Positions 51,874 to 62,232 of a stretch of DNA of 64,000 nt are shown here, one piece after another. Made by a program: the position numbers and the translations under genes. Source of the DNA: Gracilaria vermiculophylla. Taxonomy: Eukaryota > Rhodophyta > Florideophyceae > Gracilariales > Gracilariaceae. Location of the stretch: assembly GCA_019155205.2 (NCBI GenBank), contig JAHNZQ020000308.1, forward strand, positions 3,830,012 through 3,894,011, read 5' to 3'. The notes under the pieces were generated by a model. That model did not search any database. It saw nothing but the letters and a program-made list of their open reading frames with translations, and had not been told where the DNA came from. Position 1 is the stretch's first letter. Each line of letters begins with the position of its first letter.

Positions 51874-54483
51874 ATGAACCATCTTCCAGAAGATCAGCAG
51901 GTGTACGATCCTCAAAGCAACTATAGAGTTAGAGCATCTTTCGGGAACAGCTCCTCATCGTACACACCTGACGCATATCAAAATGAATACAATGGGCACA
52001 TGTACCAGCCAAACTCTCAGCCGTACGCATTGAAGTACCCACATGGATTTTGGGGAGCATCACAAAGCGGAACGATGCCCACACCCTCAGAACGATATCG
52101 AGCCCCACCAGTTCAAGCGGAAATACATCCCGACCAACCATACACACTAGATGTGCCCCCATCACAAATCCCAAGCACGACATTTCCGGCCTACCACACC
52201 AACGCACCATTTCCTCCGCCATCGCAAGGACAGCCCATGGTTTTGTCAGCACAGGACCATTTGAGGCGGCTGCGATACACTCATCAAGCTTCAGAGTGGC
52301 ACGCTGAAATGCCATCGCGACTAATTCCTGCTGAAGCAAACCATTCCGTAGGATGGACTCCCCGTTCCGCCGCGCATCACCAAGCGACGGTGGATAAAGA
52401 CGAAACGAAGTCGTTCGAATATTCTGACACACTCGCTCAACGGTACGAAACAAGAGTTCCTCCCAGAAAGTCGATTATACGGTCAGTGAATGACCTGCTT
52501 AACACAGACTGTCCCGCTTCGTCTCACTGTACCTCAAATCCGATTCAGATAGGCACGGAGCAGGGAGTATTACCTCGTTATTCAACCTCTAACTTGACAA
52601 ATGTAGCGCAAAACGACATGAAAAGTGGTGACCCTATCGAAAGCAAAGATGAGGTTGCAGCCGCGACTGTTGCAGTAGACAGTCCTGTCGAACTTAGGGT
52701 TGAGCCAAACCTCAAGTCTGAAGATACCAAAGATAAGTCCCAGGCAAAAAAATCATCCAGTCTTTTTATTTCACATGAGCCAAAAGCAGTTCTTTCAAAT
52801 AATGCTGCGCAGACAACTGTCATTCCTGTTCCATCCAGGAAGAGATGTAGAGATGATGTACCCTTCGGAGGTGTGCCAAGGGACAAACGACAGAAAGAAG
52901 ACCCAGCTCTGAAAAAACAGGCAGCCCAATTGTATACTGACGATATTCATTCCACCATCCCGTTAAAGAAATCTAAGTTTGCCGTTCCAGAAGGAATAAA
53001 CTTGCAGACGGCAAAAGCGATAACGAGGAAAGCAACGGATGAGAAAATACCAAAAAATACGAAGGCGAACAAGAAGCGCGGAAAGCTGAAGGAAAATAAG
53101 CGAAGGTTTACTTCTTACAGCCTCATTGTACATTCCGGTGATGAGAGCGATGGCAATATGGTTAACAATTCAAGTTCCCAGCCAAGAAAACGAAAACAGC
53201 CGGTACTTATCTCTCATTCAGATGATGAAGACTTTGTGAATAGCGAATCGCCCTCGAAGAAACCTGATTCTTCAGGGAGAGAAAAGACGGATGACAATGA
53301 GGAAGATATGTCCGGCACAGCAAAACCTCGAACGTCTAGGAAGAAGGTTCAAACTCGCATGGAGGGTACCAGAAAATCCCCACGTTTAGGAAAGCAAAGG
53401 AAAGAGTCTGTGTTGGAACCTGCAGCAAATATTCCAAAACGACCAAGAGTGATTCAAAAGAATGAACGAAAAAGGAAGACGACGAAAAGCCTTGATGAAC
53501 TTTCAGATTCAAACCAAGCCCAACACGGTGCGTCGGACAGTGATGATGACTTTGTCCCCACTTCAGACCGAGGAAAGTTGTTTGCGGAGCAGAAAGCACA
53601 ATGGCTCAAGGCCCAGCAGACAAAGGAAAAGCATTCCGTAACTCCCAAGAAAGTGGCAAAACGAAAAGCGAAAAAGCAAGAGGCAACAGGAAAACGAGAT
53701 GTTCAGAAAGTCTGTAATAGTGACGGGGAAAAGACTGATAGTCGAGTTGATGAGCAATTCTCAGATTCAGATTCACAAAACCCTTCTCAGAGGGGCAGCC
53801 AGCCTCTCGAAGTGAAAATTACTTCACTTTCCACGAAGAGACGTAGGAGAAAAACTGATTTCGAAGAAGAGAGAAAGCGCCTTACAGAGAGTGAACTGAC
53901 TACAATACGACTGGCATTTGTGTCTCATTACCCTCCTCCACCGTCCAATGCTCAAGCTCAAGGACGATTTGAAATGAGATACGGTCGTGAAATGTCACAA
54001 GCTATGATCCAAGGCCTGTGGGAGAAGGAGCTCAAACACTGGAGCGAGCGATGGTGGAAATTCTACACCGGCTTCAATGACTTAGCAAGAGAAAAGAAAC
54101 TAGCAAAACCTGTGGACAAGAATCCCACCATAACCAAGAAAGAAGCAGAGGCGTGGGCTCAGACCTTCTATGAGAAACATGGCGACGCTAGAATTTCTCC
54201 CGTGGCTCAGAAGCCCCAAGAAAGCGAGCCACCATCCTCTGACCCATTGGAATCTTCCCAAAAGCAAATAGATAAGAATTTCGGGAAACAATATAGTTCA
54301 GTCGAGGACTCGACCACAGGCCACCGCAAGATGGAAGTAGAATCAAAGTTTATGAAAACAGACGATGATATGGCTCCCGACAAGAATTTAGCAGCGGACC
54401 ATCAAGCAAAAACTGATTCGCAAGTGCTATCGGCAGGCACGAAAGGCAATGATACTGAGATTGGAAACAGAACAAATGTGTAA
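51874..54483 (+). CDS. Lys-rich nuclear protein, function unknown
   Basis: This 869-residue protein is not recognised. Its N-terminal 150 residues are rich in Tyr, Pro, Gln and Ser (low-complexity, prion-like). Residues 230-680 are highly charged, with repeated Ser-Asp-Asp-Glu patches (SDDEDFVNSES, SDSDDDFVPTSD) that look like CK2 sites, and many basic clusters (KKSKFAVP, RKSPRLGKQRK, NERKRKTTK). Near the C-terminus (about 670-770) is a compact segment that looks folded. It begins LTESELTTIRLAFVSHYPPP, continues through GRFEMRYGREMS and ends near WSERWWKFYTGFNDLAREK, rich in Trp and Tyr. The composition points to the nucleus. It is head-to-head with DDX11, 349 bp apart, which may mean co-regulation. 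No known domain could be assigned. Confidence 0.75.
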   Translation: MNHLPEDQQVYDPQSNYRVRASFGNSSSSYTPDAYQNEYNGHMYQPNSQPYALKYPHGFWGASQSGTMPTPSERYRAPPVQAEIHPDQPYTLDVPPSQIPSTTFPAYHTNAPFPPPSQGQPMVLSAQDHLRRLRYTHQASEWHAEMPSRLIPAEANHSVGWTPRSAAHHQATVDKDETKSFEYSDTLAQRYETRVPPRKSIIRSVNDLLNTDCPASSHCTSNPIQIGTEQGVLPRYSTSNLTNVAQNDMKSGDPIESKDEVAAATVAVDSPVELRVEPNLKSEDTKDKSQAKKSSSLFISHEPKAVLSNNAAQTTVIPVPSRKRCRDDVPFGGVPRDKRQKEDPALKKQAAQLYTDDIHSTIPLKKSKFAVPEGINLQTAKAITRKATDEKIPKNTKANKKRGKLKENKRRFTSYSLIVHSGDESDGNMVNNSSSQPRKRKQPVLISHSDDEDFVNSESPSKKPDSSGREKTDDNEEDMSGTAKPRTSRKKVQTRMEGTRKSPRLGKQRKESVLEPAANIPKRPRVIQKNERKRKTTKSLDELSDSNQAQHGASDSDDDFVPTSDRGKLFAEQKAQWLKAQQTKEKHSVTPKKVAKRKAKKQEATGKRDVQKVCNSDGEKTDSRVDEQFSDSDSQNPSQRGSQPLEVKITSLSTKRRRRKTDFEEERKRLTESELTTIRLAFVSHYPPPPSNAQAQGRFEMRYGREMSQAMIQGLWEKELKHWSERWWKFYTGFNDLAREKKLAKPVDKNPTITKKEAEAWAQTFYEKHGDARISPVAQKPQESEPPSSDPLESSQKQIDKNFGKQYSSVEDSTTGHRKMEVESKFMKTDDDMAPDKNLAADHQAKTDSQVLSAGTKGNDTEIGNRTNV

Positions 54484-55314
54484 CAAATACCCTTCATGAA
54501 AATTTCCATTTCTTTAGTTAGATGGGTAGGGTTGGTAGCTTGTGATGACGCTCATGACAACGATTGTGCAATCGTTACCAAGATTCATGAGCATCAATTG
54601 TGAATAACAGTATGTTGCATTCGGCTCAGACAAAACTTTTCTTCTGGAATTGCTCGCCTCTGTAGCATTGCCATGCGCGGCTTCCTTTAGTCCCGTAGCC
54701 ACGCTTCTAGCCTGCATCCAAATTCCATCCCCATCAAGAAGATAAGACTCGTGGAATAATTAGAAACGAGTTCGACTCCCGGAAGCTTGGAAACTTTCAC
54801 TGCTCATATTTATGACCTGAACGAAGTCGTCTCCTTTGATTCCAGTATCTGACCATTTCCTGTTCATTTCACGCACTCGGGATGTCTCAAATGCGAATCG
54901 TAACTTAGTCCAAACATACCACGTATATGTTTCTGAGTATAATCCTAGCACACGGACAAGCGCACCCTACTCATCTACATCCAAGCCCTACTTTGCAAGT
55001 CGACCTCTATTTAGAGATACCTCTCCAACTTGAATGCAGAAAACTGATGGCGTTTCATGATCAGTTGCTACCAGTCATTTGAGTAGTGAAGAGTTACTCA
55101 GAGGAACATGATCTATACAGGTTAACGACACAAGGAACTCATACGACTTTCTTGTGGGAGCCAAAGACACATACAAAACTGATGCATATAAATGCGAGGA
55201 ACAAAAGAGGATCTCATGTAGCAGAACGTTCTTCGCAAAAACGGTCGAATTGGAAGTCGAGTTAATTGTTTTTGCGTGCGCCCCAAGTTCCATATTACCA
55301 ATTTTTTCGAGATT
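54484..55314. other. intergenic, convergent 3' regions, no gene seen
   Basis: This 831-base spacer between two convergent genes has only short frames of 60-72 codons without recognisable content. Confidence 0.45.
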
Positions 55315-57679
55315 CTATGTGACTGCAAGAGCTTTCTTTAACACAGCTTGAGCGTGTTGTAAAGCTTCATCAAGCTTCGCTGCATTCTTACCACCCGCCT
55401 GAGCAAAATTTGGTCGTCCACCACCTCCTCCGCCACACATCTTGGCAACATTTCCGACTAGTTTCCCAGCACCCACGCGTTTTTCAGCTTTCTTTCCTAC
55501 TGCACACACGAACGAAACCTTCCCATCGTTTTCTGATGCAAGTAGTACAACTGAATTCTGACCAAGAGAACTCCCAAGATTTTCGACAGCCGCTTTGAGG
55601 CTATCTGATGATAATCCATTAATCCTCTCCACGACAACCTGAAATTCACCTACCACATTAGCCTTCGTTGCCAGAGTCATGGCCTTCGCTACAGCGAGCT
55701 CTGCCAACGCCTGATCCAACTGCTTAGATTTCGCTTTCAGCTCCTCTTGCAACGCGTTTACTCGAGATGGCAGCTCCTCTGGTTTTGCTTTAAGAGAATT
55801 GCTTAACTTCTTCACAGCCGCATCTCTCACACTTAGATACGGCATAACTGCAGCTCCACAAATAGCTTCAATTCGCCGAACTCCAGAGCTGGGACCAGAC
55901 TCGCTAATGATCTTAAAAAGACCAATGTCGGCCGTGTTTTCCACATGTGTTCCACCACACAACTCCATCGACACGCCTGGTACATCTACAACACGTACTT
56001 CTGAGGCGTCATATTTCTCTCCAAACATAGCAACTGCTCCAGAGGATTTGGCTTCATCCAGTGTCATGAATGACACCTTTGTGTCATGCGCTTCCCCAAT
56101 CCACTCATTAATCAAGTCTTCAACAGCCTGCAGTTCCTCTGGTGAGACCGCTCGCGAGCAGTTGAAGTCAAACCTCAGACGGTCTGCATCTACCAAAGAG
56201 CCTGCTTGAGCGATACCATCATCAGCAATGACCTTTTTCAACGCAGCCTGTAACAGATGTGTAGCAGTGTGGTGTGCCATGATCTTTCGACGAGAATTGG
56301 CGTCCACGACGGCGTGTACTTCATCGCCAACATTTATGTGTCCTCTTGTCACTTGACCAATGTGCACATACGCACCAGCTTCTTTTCTAGTATCGTCGAT
56401 TCGAATGACGCCGTTCGGACCGTTCAACAGGCCGGTATCGCCGACCTGGCCGCCGCCTTCAGGATAGAAAGGAGATTGTGAGAGCATAATCCGCACTTGT
56501 TCACCCTCTTCGACATTATTCCGAATTTCAGATTGCCCTTCCCCCATAGCAATGAGGCCTGATACATGTGACCCAGTAAGAGTGGTGGAATAGTACCCTT
56601 CAAACTTTGTAGGTCCGGCTGTGGATAAGGCTTTTTTAATCAAAGCAGTCGCTTCAACATCAAAATGCTCCGTATCCCTGGCAGCACGGGCACGCTGTCG
56701 TTGCTCAGCCATACAGCGGTCAAACCCCTTTATGTCGACCGTCATATGATTCTCCGCAGCAATCTCTTCCGTGAGTTCAAGTGGAAAACCGAATGTATCA
56801 TACAACTCAAAAGCATCATCGCCAGCAATGACTGCCTTTCCTGAGTGGCGAACATTTTCCAAAACTTCTGCGAGTCTATCTTCTCCCCTTTCTAAAGTAA
56901 GTAGAAATCGTTGTTCCTCGCGCGATAATTCTGCGATGACATGATCAATCTTTTCTTCGATAGCATTCAGCCCGGCTTCCTTGGCAAGCTTGGCAACTGT
57001 TGGTATGACATGCGCAATGAAGGCATTCTCGATGCCAAGAAGCCGAGCGTGACGAACAATTCGGCGTAACAGGCGCCGTACGATGTAGCCTCTGCCCACA
57101 TTGCTCGGTCGCACGCCATCAGCCACAAGGTGTGACACCGCGCGAAGATGGTCTCCAACAACCTTGAAAGATGTCTTTTGTGCCTCGGAAGCATGCATGT
57201 AGGTGACGTCAGTTTGTTGGGCGACTACGTCAATAATGGGCTTGATAAGATCAGTCTCGTAGTTGTTGTGCACTTGTTGCAATACTTGGGCCATGCGCTC
57301 AAGCCCCATGCCCGTATCAATATTCTTTGCGGCCAGAGGCGTAAGAACGCCTTGGTTATCGCGTTGATACTGCATGAAAACAAGATTGTACAACTCGATG
57401 AAACGGTCATCGTCTTGAAGATCAACAGGCTGATCCGAAAGTGGCTCGAAATCGAAGTATATCTCACTGCAAGGCCCACATGGACCCGTGGGGCCTGAAG
57501 CCCAAAAGTTGTCTTCCGTGCCAAGTCTCTGTATCCTGTTCTCCGGTACGCCGACGACATCGCGCCATATAGTTAAAGCCTCGTCGTCGTTCTCGTAAAC
57601 ACTAACGGCAAGCCTCTCTGGAGGGATTTGATAGACCTCGGTTAGCAACTGCCACGCCCACTGAATAGCATGGCTTTTA

Positions 57680-57714
<35 letters not shown>

Positions 57715-58158
57715 AAAGAAAGTGTGGTGACGCTTGGTTCGACCGACATTTTCAATGTCGTTAGTGCGGATGCATTTCTGCGAAGTGGTGGCGCGGGGGT
57801 ACTGACGCGGGGCAACGCCCATGAAGATTGGCTTAAACGGGACCATGCCGGCTATGGTGAGCATGATGGTCGGGTCATCTGGAACCAGGCTAGCGCTGGG
57901 AAGGCGCTGGTGGTTCTTTTGCTCAAAAAAGGCCAGAAAGGCGTTGCGAATCTGGCGGGAGGACATGCGCGCGCCGACGGGCACATTGCGAATCGAGGGC
58001 TGCGCGGTGGCAGTGCAGACGAAGGGCGCGCGCGTGGAGCGCCGACGAGCCGAGCGGCGCGGACGCGCGGCCGGCACAGGGAAGCGGGCACGCGACCGTA
58101 GCACACGCACGGCAGAGCGCTGGGCGAGCGCTAGCGATGGTGCGAAGGCGGCGGACAT
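55315..58158 (-). CDS. ALARS: alanyl-tRNA synthetase, plastid (possibly dual-targeted)
   Basis: AlaRS charges tRNA-Ala with alanine and edits mischarged Ser or Gly. The 947-residue protein starts with an organelle targeting peptide (about 1-55: MSAAFAPSLALAQRSAVRVLRSRARF). The bacterial-type class II core follows with RNAFLAFFEQKNH and TSQKCIRTNDIENVG, and on through HHTFFEMLGNFSFGDYFK and GPTGPCGPCSEIYFD. The editing domain has HHTATHLLQAALKK and CGGTHVENT, with the zinc-binding HxxxH and C...H pattern. A C-terminal domain ends with GGGGGGRPNFAQAGGK. All motifs are intact. An internal Met (about residue 65, MSSRQIRN) stands just after the targeting peptide. It would allow an untargeted form if used. 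It is head-to-head with the bHLH-GAF gene. Confidence 0.93.
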
Positions 58159-58533
58159 GGCGCTTACCTCCCGCGGGGCGACCGCGATGCGACGGCGGAG
58201 CGGTGGCGCGCGGCGCGCAGATTTGCGGCGCTCGGGGGAGCAGCGCGCCGTCCCGCGCGCAGCCCGCGTGACACGGCGTTGCGCGTTTCGCGTGCAAGCA
58301 CCGGTGGCGCGCCGCCTGCCGCGTCACACACCACCTGACTTGCGGCTCAGCCCTCCTGCAACACAGCCTCTCACGTCTTGTGTGTTCCGCCTTCCGTTGC
58401 GCACGACGGCCGCCCTACACTCCTGCCACCGCTGCACGCAGATTTCGTGCCCATCGATCCCTTCAGTCGCTCACGCGCAATCTATGCCCCGCCATGTCGC
58501 TCAGTCCAACTGCTTCCGCTTCCCGCCTTTTGC
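58159..58533. other. GC-rich divergent promoter between AlaRS and the bHLH-GAF gene
   Basis: This 375-base spacer is GC- and CpG-rich near the AlaRS side (58159-58320) and becomes pyrimidine-rich before the bHLH start. The bHLH frame is open through part of it only via a TTG at 58378, so I treat it as leader. Confidence 0.5.
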
Positions 58534-59700
58534 ATGGAGTCAAACGCTGCGCTCGCGAGTGCCGTTCCGTTAGACCTTCCGCTGTGGGACGACGGTTTTC
58601 TGGCTGAACCTCACCGGGCCGCGTCCCCATCGGACTCAAATGCTTCTGAATTCGACCTCACCCTACCACTTCACGACGACTCCGCCCTAATTATTCCACA
58701 GAATTTTCACCCACAGTCGCTCTTTGTCTCCTCTAAGCAGTCAGTCGATGTCATACATCCTGATCTCTCTCCACAAAATCTCTTCTGCATACCGCTAACC
58801 GATGCTGACGCTCACTCCGTGGACGACTCATCACCAGAGCAACCGCACACCACTCCCGCAACCACCACCACTCCCGCAACCACCACCACTCCCTCCCCCC
58901 ACCTGCCGTCCGCCATTCGTCCAAATGTGTCCCACACACGTCGCTGTCGCGCTAAAGTAAACACCAACTTCGACCGACTGCTCGAACTGTTACCCGAACC
59001 GCCAGCCGGTGTCGAAGTCAAGCACAAAGCCCAAATACTGCAATATGCTATCCACCACTACAGGCAGGTCAGCAGCAAAAACCGTCAGCTCGAAATGAGA
59101 CTCGCACTCAGGTCACCGTCCGAGATGTATCGATGGGTACAGTCCGTTGTGTCAGCCACCCCCAATCTCAAGGATGCGCTCAAGCCCTTCATGGCCATCA
59201 TTTGTCTCACAAAGAATTGGAAGTACGCCGAACTATGGGCGCCGCAAACGCGGGCCGGGAGCTCATCCGTTGCGCTCAGGTATGTGACTGGTGCTCTTCC
59301 GCCCAGTGTTGACGGAGAAGCCTTGATGAGACTCAGAAAGTATCGAGGACACTCGAGAAAATACAAGTTCTTTCCTCGATCCGGCGTGCCAGGGAGAGTG
59401 TATCTTACCATGAGGCCAGAGTGGTTGCCGCTTCTCAACGACCCTATAGCGTTTCCGCGCGCACCTCATGCAGTACAGAACAAAGTGGAGGTCACCTTTG
59501 CCGTTCCTGTCATTGTTAACGGTGTTGTGCAAATGGTTGTAGAATTTTATGATACGGAAAGAAGGGACTATGATCCGGCCACTCTCAACATGGCAAACGA
59601 CATTGCAATTATGTTTGGGAAGGCTTTCACAGGCATGGATTCATCTTCATATGCCTCTCAGTCCAGCAGCTTTTCGCATGAATATTCTCGCTACGGTTGA
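58534..59700 (+). CDS. bHLH protein with GAF-like C-terminal domain, putative transcription factor
   Basis: The 388-residue protein has an acidic, hydrophobic N-terminus (LDLPLWDDGFL, FDLTLPLHDDSALIIP) that could activate transcription. A Thr/Pro repeat (ATTTTPATTTTP, about 109-121) follows, then a bHLH domain (about 132-180). Its basic region is HTRRCRAKVN, helix 1 is TNFDRLLELLP, and helix 2 is KAQILQYAIHHYRQV. The remaining 200 residues resemble a GAF/PAS-like sensor: SGVPGRVYLT, then FPRAPHAVQNKVEVTFAVPVI and VVEFYDTERRDYD. This is similar to the GAF-type region of plant LHW and NIN-like regulators. The usual E-box-contact Glu of the basic region is absent. The ATG at 58534 is the first good start. 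Confidence 0.8.
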   Translation: MESNAALASAVPLDLPLWDDGFLAEPHRAASPSDSNASEFDLTLPLHDDSALIIPQNFHPQSLFVSSKQSVDVIHPDLSPQNLFCIPLTDADAHSVDDSSPEQPHTTPATTTTPATTTTPSPHLPSAIRPNVSHTRRCRAKVNTNFDRLLELLPEPPAGVEVKHKAQILQYAIHHYRQVSSKNRQLEMRLALRSPSEMYRWVQSVVSATPNLKDALKPFMAIICLTKNWKYAELWAPQTRAGSSSVALRYVTGALPPSVDGEALMRLRKYRGHSRKYKFFPRSGVPGRVYLTMRPEWLPLLNDPIAFPRAPHAVQNKVEVTFAVPVIVNGVVQMVVEFYDTERRDYDPATLNMANDIAIMFGKAFTGMDSSSYASQSSSFSHEYSRYG

Positions 59701-61457
59701 CGACCGTGTTTGTACCGTTGTAATTACGTACCCCTTCGAATGTCTTCCAGCGCTTTGAGCCTGTATTTTTCCGTGCAACTAAGCATACCCTGGGATGTCG
59801 CTGTGGAACACATTTCGAGTGCAATTCCAGAACATGAAAAATACTCGCTGACTGTGTGGTCTCCCAAGGTTTCTGTTCTGAGAAAGCGAAAGAGAACTAA
59901 GGAAAGTATCTCGACATGTCTTTTAGACTTCCTGTTCTTTTATGTTCGGCGACCACATCGGTGGATGGCCAGTTCAAAAAGTTTGTCATATCAATACAAT
60001 AATATGCTTGATAAGCGACCTCAGCAACGGCGAGAATCTACTTGAATACGTCTTTTCCTTCTCTATGTGCGTTGCCCAGTGTTTCTCGGTAAGATCGTAC
60101 TAGTGATGTTGTATAAACGAGAGGTACGGCAGTGTATATAACATATGTACCACTCGCTGCGTTAATCTCTGTTTTTTTACCTCTTCCTTACCTGCAAAGA
60201 TCTGATGTTCGATACGTATCGCGCTCAGCTTAGGGAATTTGTTTCAAGATGGCTCAGAAACGTTTCAGCGTCGCGGAAGATGCGTTCCTCGTCATCCACA
60301 CCTGTGACTAAGCTCCATTATCACTTGTGCTGTATTCTTGAGAATTACATACTGGGCGATCACAAAGTCATCTATGGACTAAAAATTACACGATACATGA
60401 GTAATGTCGTTCTCGGGTACTCCAGATCGCACAATAATCACACATACTGTGTCAATACACTATCTGTGACGATCCATGTGACTGACGCATTTCGCGCCAG
60501 TCCATTGAGTTACAGTCTCTGTTAAGCCCATCTCTGAGTTTATCTTTCATATTTACTAAACAAGGTGAATGGCTGTACTTCGCCATGTTACAGCTTGACA
60601 TATATATGTAGTGCTTCAAATTGCTAGTGGCTCAGAATCGATTTGTTAAAAGAACATCAGCTTTTCCGAAATGAACTCAAAACTTGTGTTTTTAAAACAT
60701 CTTTGCCTTGGCAGCAAGCAGCAGACAGGAAACGCTTTTTTCTTAGCCGAAAGATGGGAGGCACAGTCGGTTACCGAAATCGGAAAAGCCATAATCGACC
60801 AAGTGACAGAGTCAGAGACACGTCCTCAACTTCTTCAGCTTTCACATCATCCGCAAGCACTAAAGCATATGAGTTTAAAATGTCGCTTGACAGAAACACA
60901 GATAGTTGTAAGCGTAGCAAAAAAAAATGAAACATCGTTAAGAGAAAGAAAACTACATATCCTTGCGGTACATATGAGATACCGTTTGGTTGCGGCCTTT
61001 GACAGCAAAAGCGAATAAACCCGGTTACACATATTCATGTGTAACGCAGTTACATTGGAAATATGAATGTTTATCCGCAAGATTTGCCTTGGCCACTACC
61101 TGGGGGAGAAAAATATGCTGAGGGAGCGTAGTTTACAAACATCGTTCCGTGTCACTCGATTTATTTAAGTTCAGGTACTTGACAAGGGCAGGCGATTTCT
61201 GGCTATACCACGATTGCTGGTACCGACTATTTCTCATTATGTGCAGATGAAAGCGGTCCTCCTAGCGCTGCCCCGTCTTAACTTGCACACGTCGCTACGA
61301 CGTGTAGAAGCTAAGACAGGGCTTAAATTACACATGGGCGACGTCGTTGCCGTTCCATAACCTAAGCAGCTGAGGCCAACAAACGCAGTTGGCACTGCCA
61401 GGTTCCGCGCCGCAGGCCACGGTTCGAAGTTCCCAGATCACCTGACGTTCCCCCCAA
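59701..61457. other. gene-poor region
   Basis: This 1.8 kb downstream of the bHLH gene has only short frames (longest about 115 codons at 60671) with no recognisable content. A strong imperfect hairpin lies at 61271-61321 and is listed separately. No other structure is clear. Confidence 0.45.
61271..61321. other. imperfect 24-bp inverted repeat (hairpin)
   Basis: Two 24-base arms (61271-61294 and 61298-61321) pair at 20 of 24 positions around a 3-base loop. The eight pairs next to the loop are perfect (CACGTCG-type). Mismatches occur at three internal sites, two of them adjacent. A terminator, small-RNA precursor, or foldback repeat are all possible; nothing else decides among them. Confidence 0.75.
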
Positions 61458-61745
61458 TCAGCAGTCTCTCATCACTGGAACTTCTCCATCACGTATTGCT
61501 AACGCGATACAAGCGGTAGCGCTTTCGGTCCAGAACGAAGTCATAGTAAACGCATTCAATGTGCGTGCATCGAATGTTTCTCGAGCACTCATCCGGGCAG
61601 CAGCGACGGCTGTGCCAGCAGCGGCAGCGCATGCCTCGGCTGCAGCTACGATCAAAAACAGCAGCTCTCCTGCAAACAGAAAGCAGCTGCTGACGACATA
61701 CACCCCACGGATGCTGTCACAAGCCCCTCTTCTGCCCGTCATCAT
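61458..61745 (-). CDS. candidate small hydrophobic Ala-rich protein, uncertain
   Basis: The frame from the Met at 61745 codes 95 residues with a hydrophobic, signal-like stretch near the start (VYVVSSCFLFAGELLFLIVAAAEACAAAAG), then a short polar tail. A TATA box is present on the same strand at 62001-62008. The ATG pair at 61743-61748 is the first ATG after that box, about 255 bases downstream. The evidence is only positional. The Ala-rich codons also read as an Ala-rich peptide on the opposite strand, so the frame could be compositional. I therefore give low confidence. Confidence 0.2.
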   Translation of the reverse strand: MMTGRRGACDSIRGVYVVSSCFLFAGELLFLIVAAAEACAAAAGTAVAAARMSARETFDARTLNAFTMTSFWTESATACIALAIRDGEVPVMRDC

Positions 61746-61862
61746 TTGAAGATGAATGCTCGGAAGCAAACTAAGCACGACAGAGTGCGTCGCAGACGGG
61801 AGCTGGGGTGAGGCGTGCCGACCGCGCAGACTGCAGTTGCAATAGGCGATGGGCACGCCACA

Positions 61863-61880
61863 CCCCCCCACGAGGGGGGG
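61863..61880. repeat. perfect poly-C/poly-G inverted repeat
   Basis: Seven C, the loop ACGA and seven G form a perfect stem, followed by more G runs to 61886. It lies in the leader of the candidate small minus-strand gene, if that gene is real. It could also form a G-quadruplex. Confidence 0.85.
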
Positions 61881-62000
61881 TAGGGGTGCGGTGCGAGGAG
61901 TGGAGAAAAGGCAGCGACAAAGGGATGGTGCTGGAGGGCGCAGGGCGCAGCACGAGGCTTGCGGGCGACGGCAGTGAGATCGGGGGCAACACGAGTGCGC

Positions 62001-62008
62001 CTTTTATA
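62001..62008 (-). promoter_or_regulatory. TATA box on the minus strand
   Basis: TATAAAAG on the minus strand lies in GC-rich surroundings and is followed by a pyrimidine-rich leader. It is the best promoter-like signal in the last 4 kb and points to transcription towards lower coordinates. Confidence 0.45.
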
Positions 62009-62138
62009 CCGAGCTGGCAGTGGCTCCAGACTCGTCTCGACTTAGGTCTACAAACTAAAACTGATACGTGCCGCTGCGCCGGCCGCGCTGCGCCTGGCGC
62101 GCTGCGGCGGCTCAGCGCCAGCGTGGCGTTGCGCGCGG

Positions 62139-62232
62139 GTGGCGCCCACGCTCCCGAGTACGCGCGCCGCGCGTGGGGGGCACCCACGCTCTCCGCAGCG
62201 CGCGTCGCGCCTACGTGGCACCCACGCTCTCC
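62139..62232. repeat. GC-rich minisatellite, three imperfect copies
   Basis: Three copies of a word close to GGCACCCACGCTCTCCGC start near 62140, 62177 and 62215, about 38 bases apart. The second and third are identical over 18 bases (62177-62194 and 62215-62232). Confidence 0.75.

Noticed and set aside
51488..51877. 129-codon plus frame between DDX11 and the Lys-rich protein gene
   Set aside because: It overlaps the start of DDX11 and the next ATG and has no recognisable content.
58378..58533. TTG-initiated N-terminal extension of the bHLH protein
   Set aside because: It is not a eukaryotic start and lies in leader-like sequence.
61415..61440. Possible tRNA T-arm (GGTTCGAAGTTCC)
   Set aside because: No cloverleaf could be built around it.
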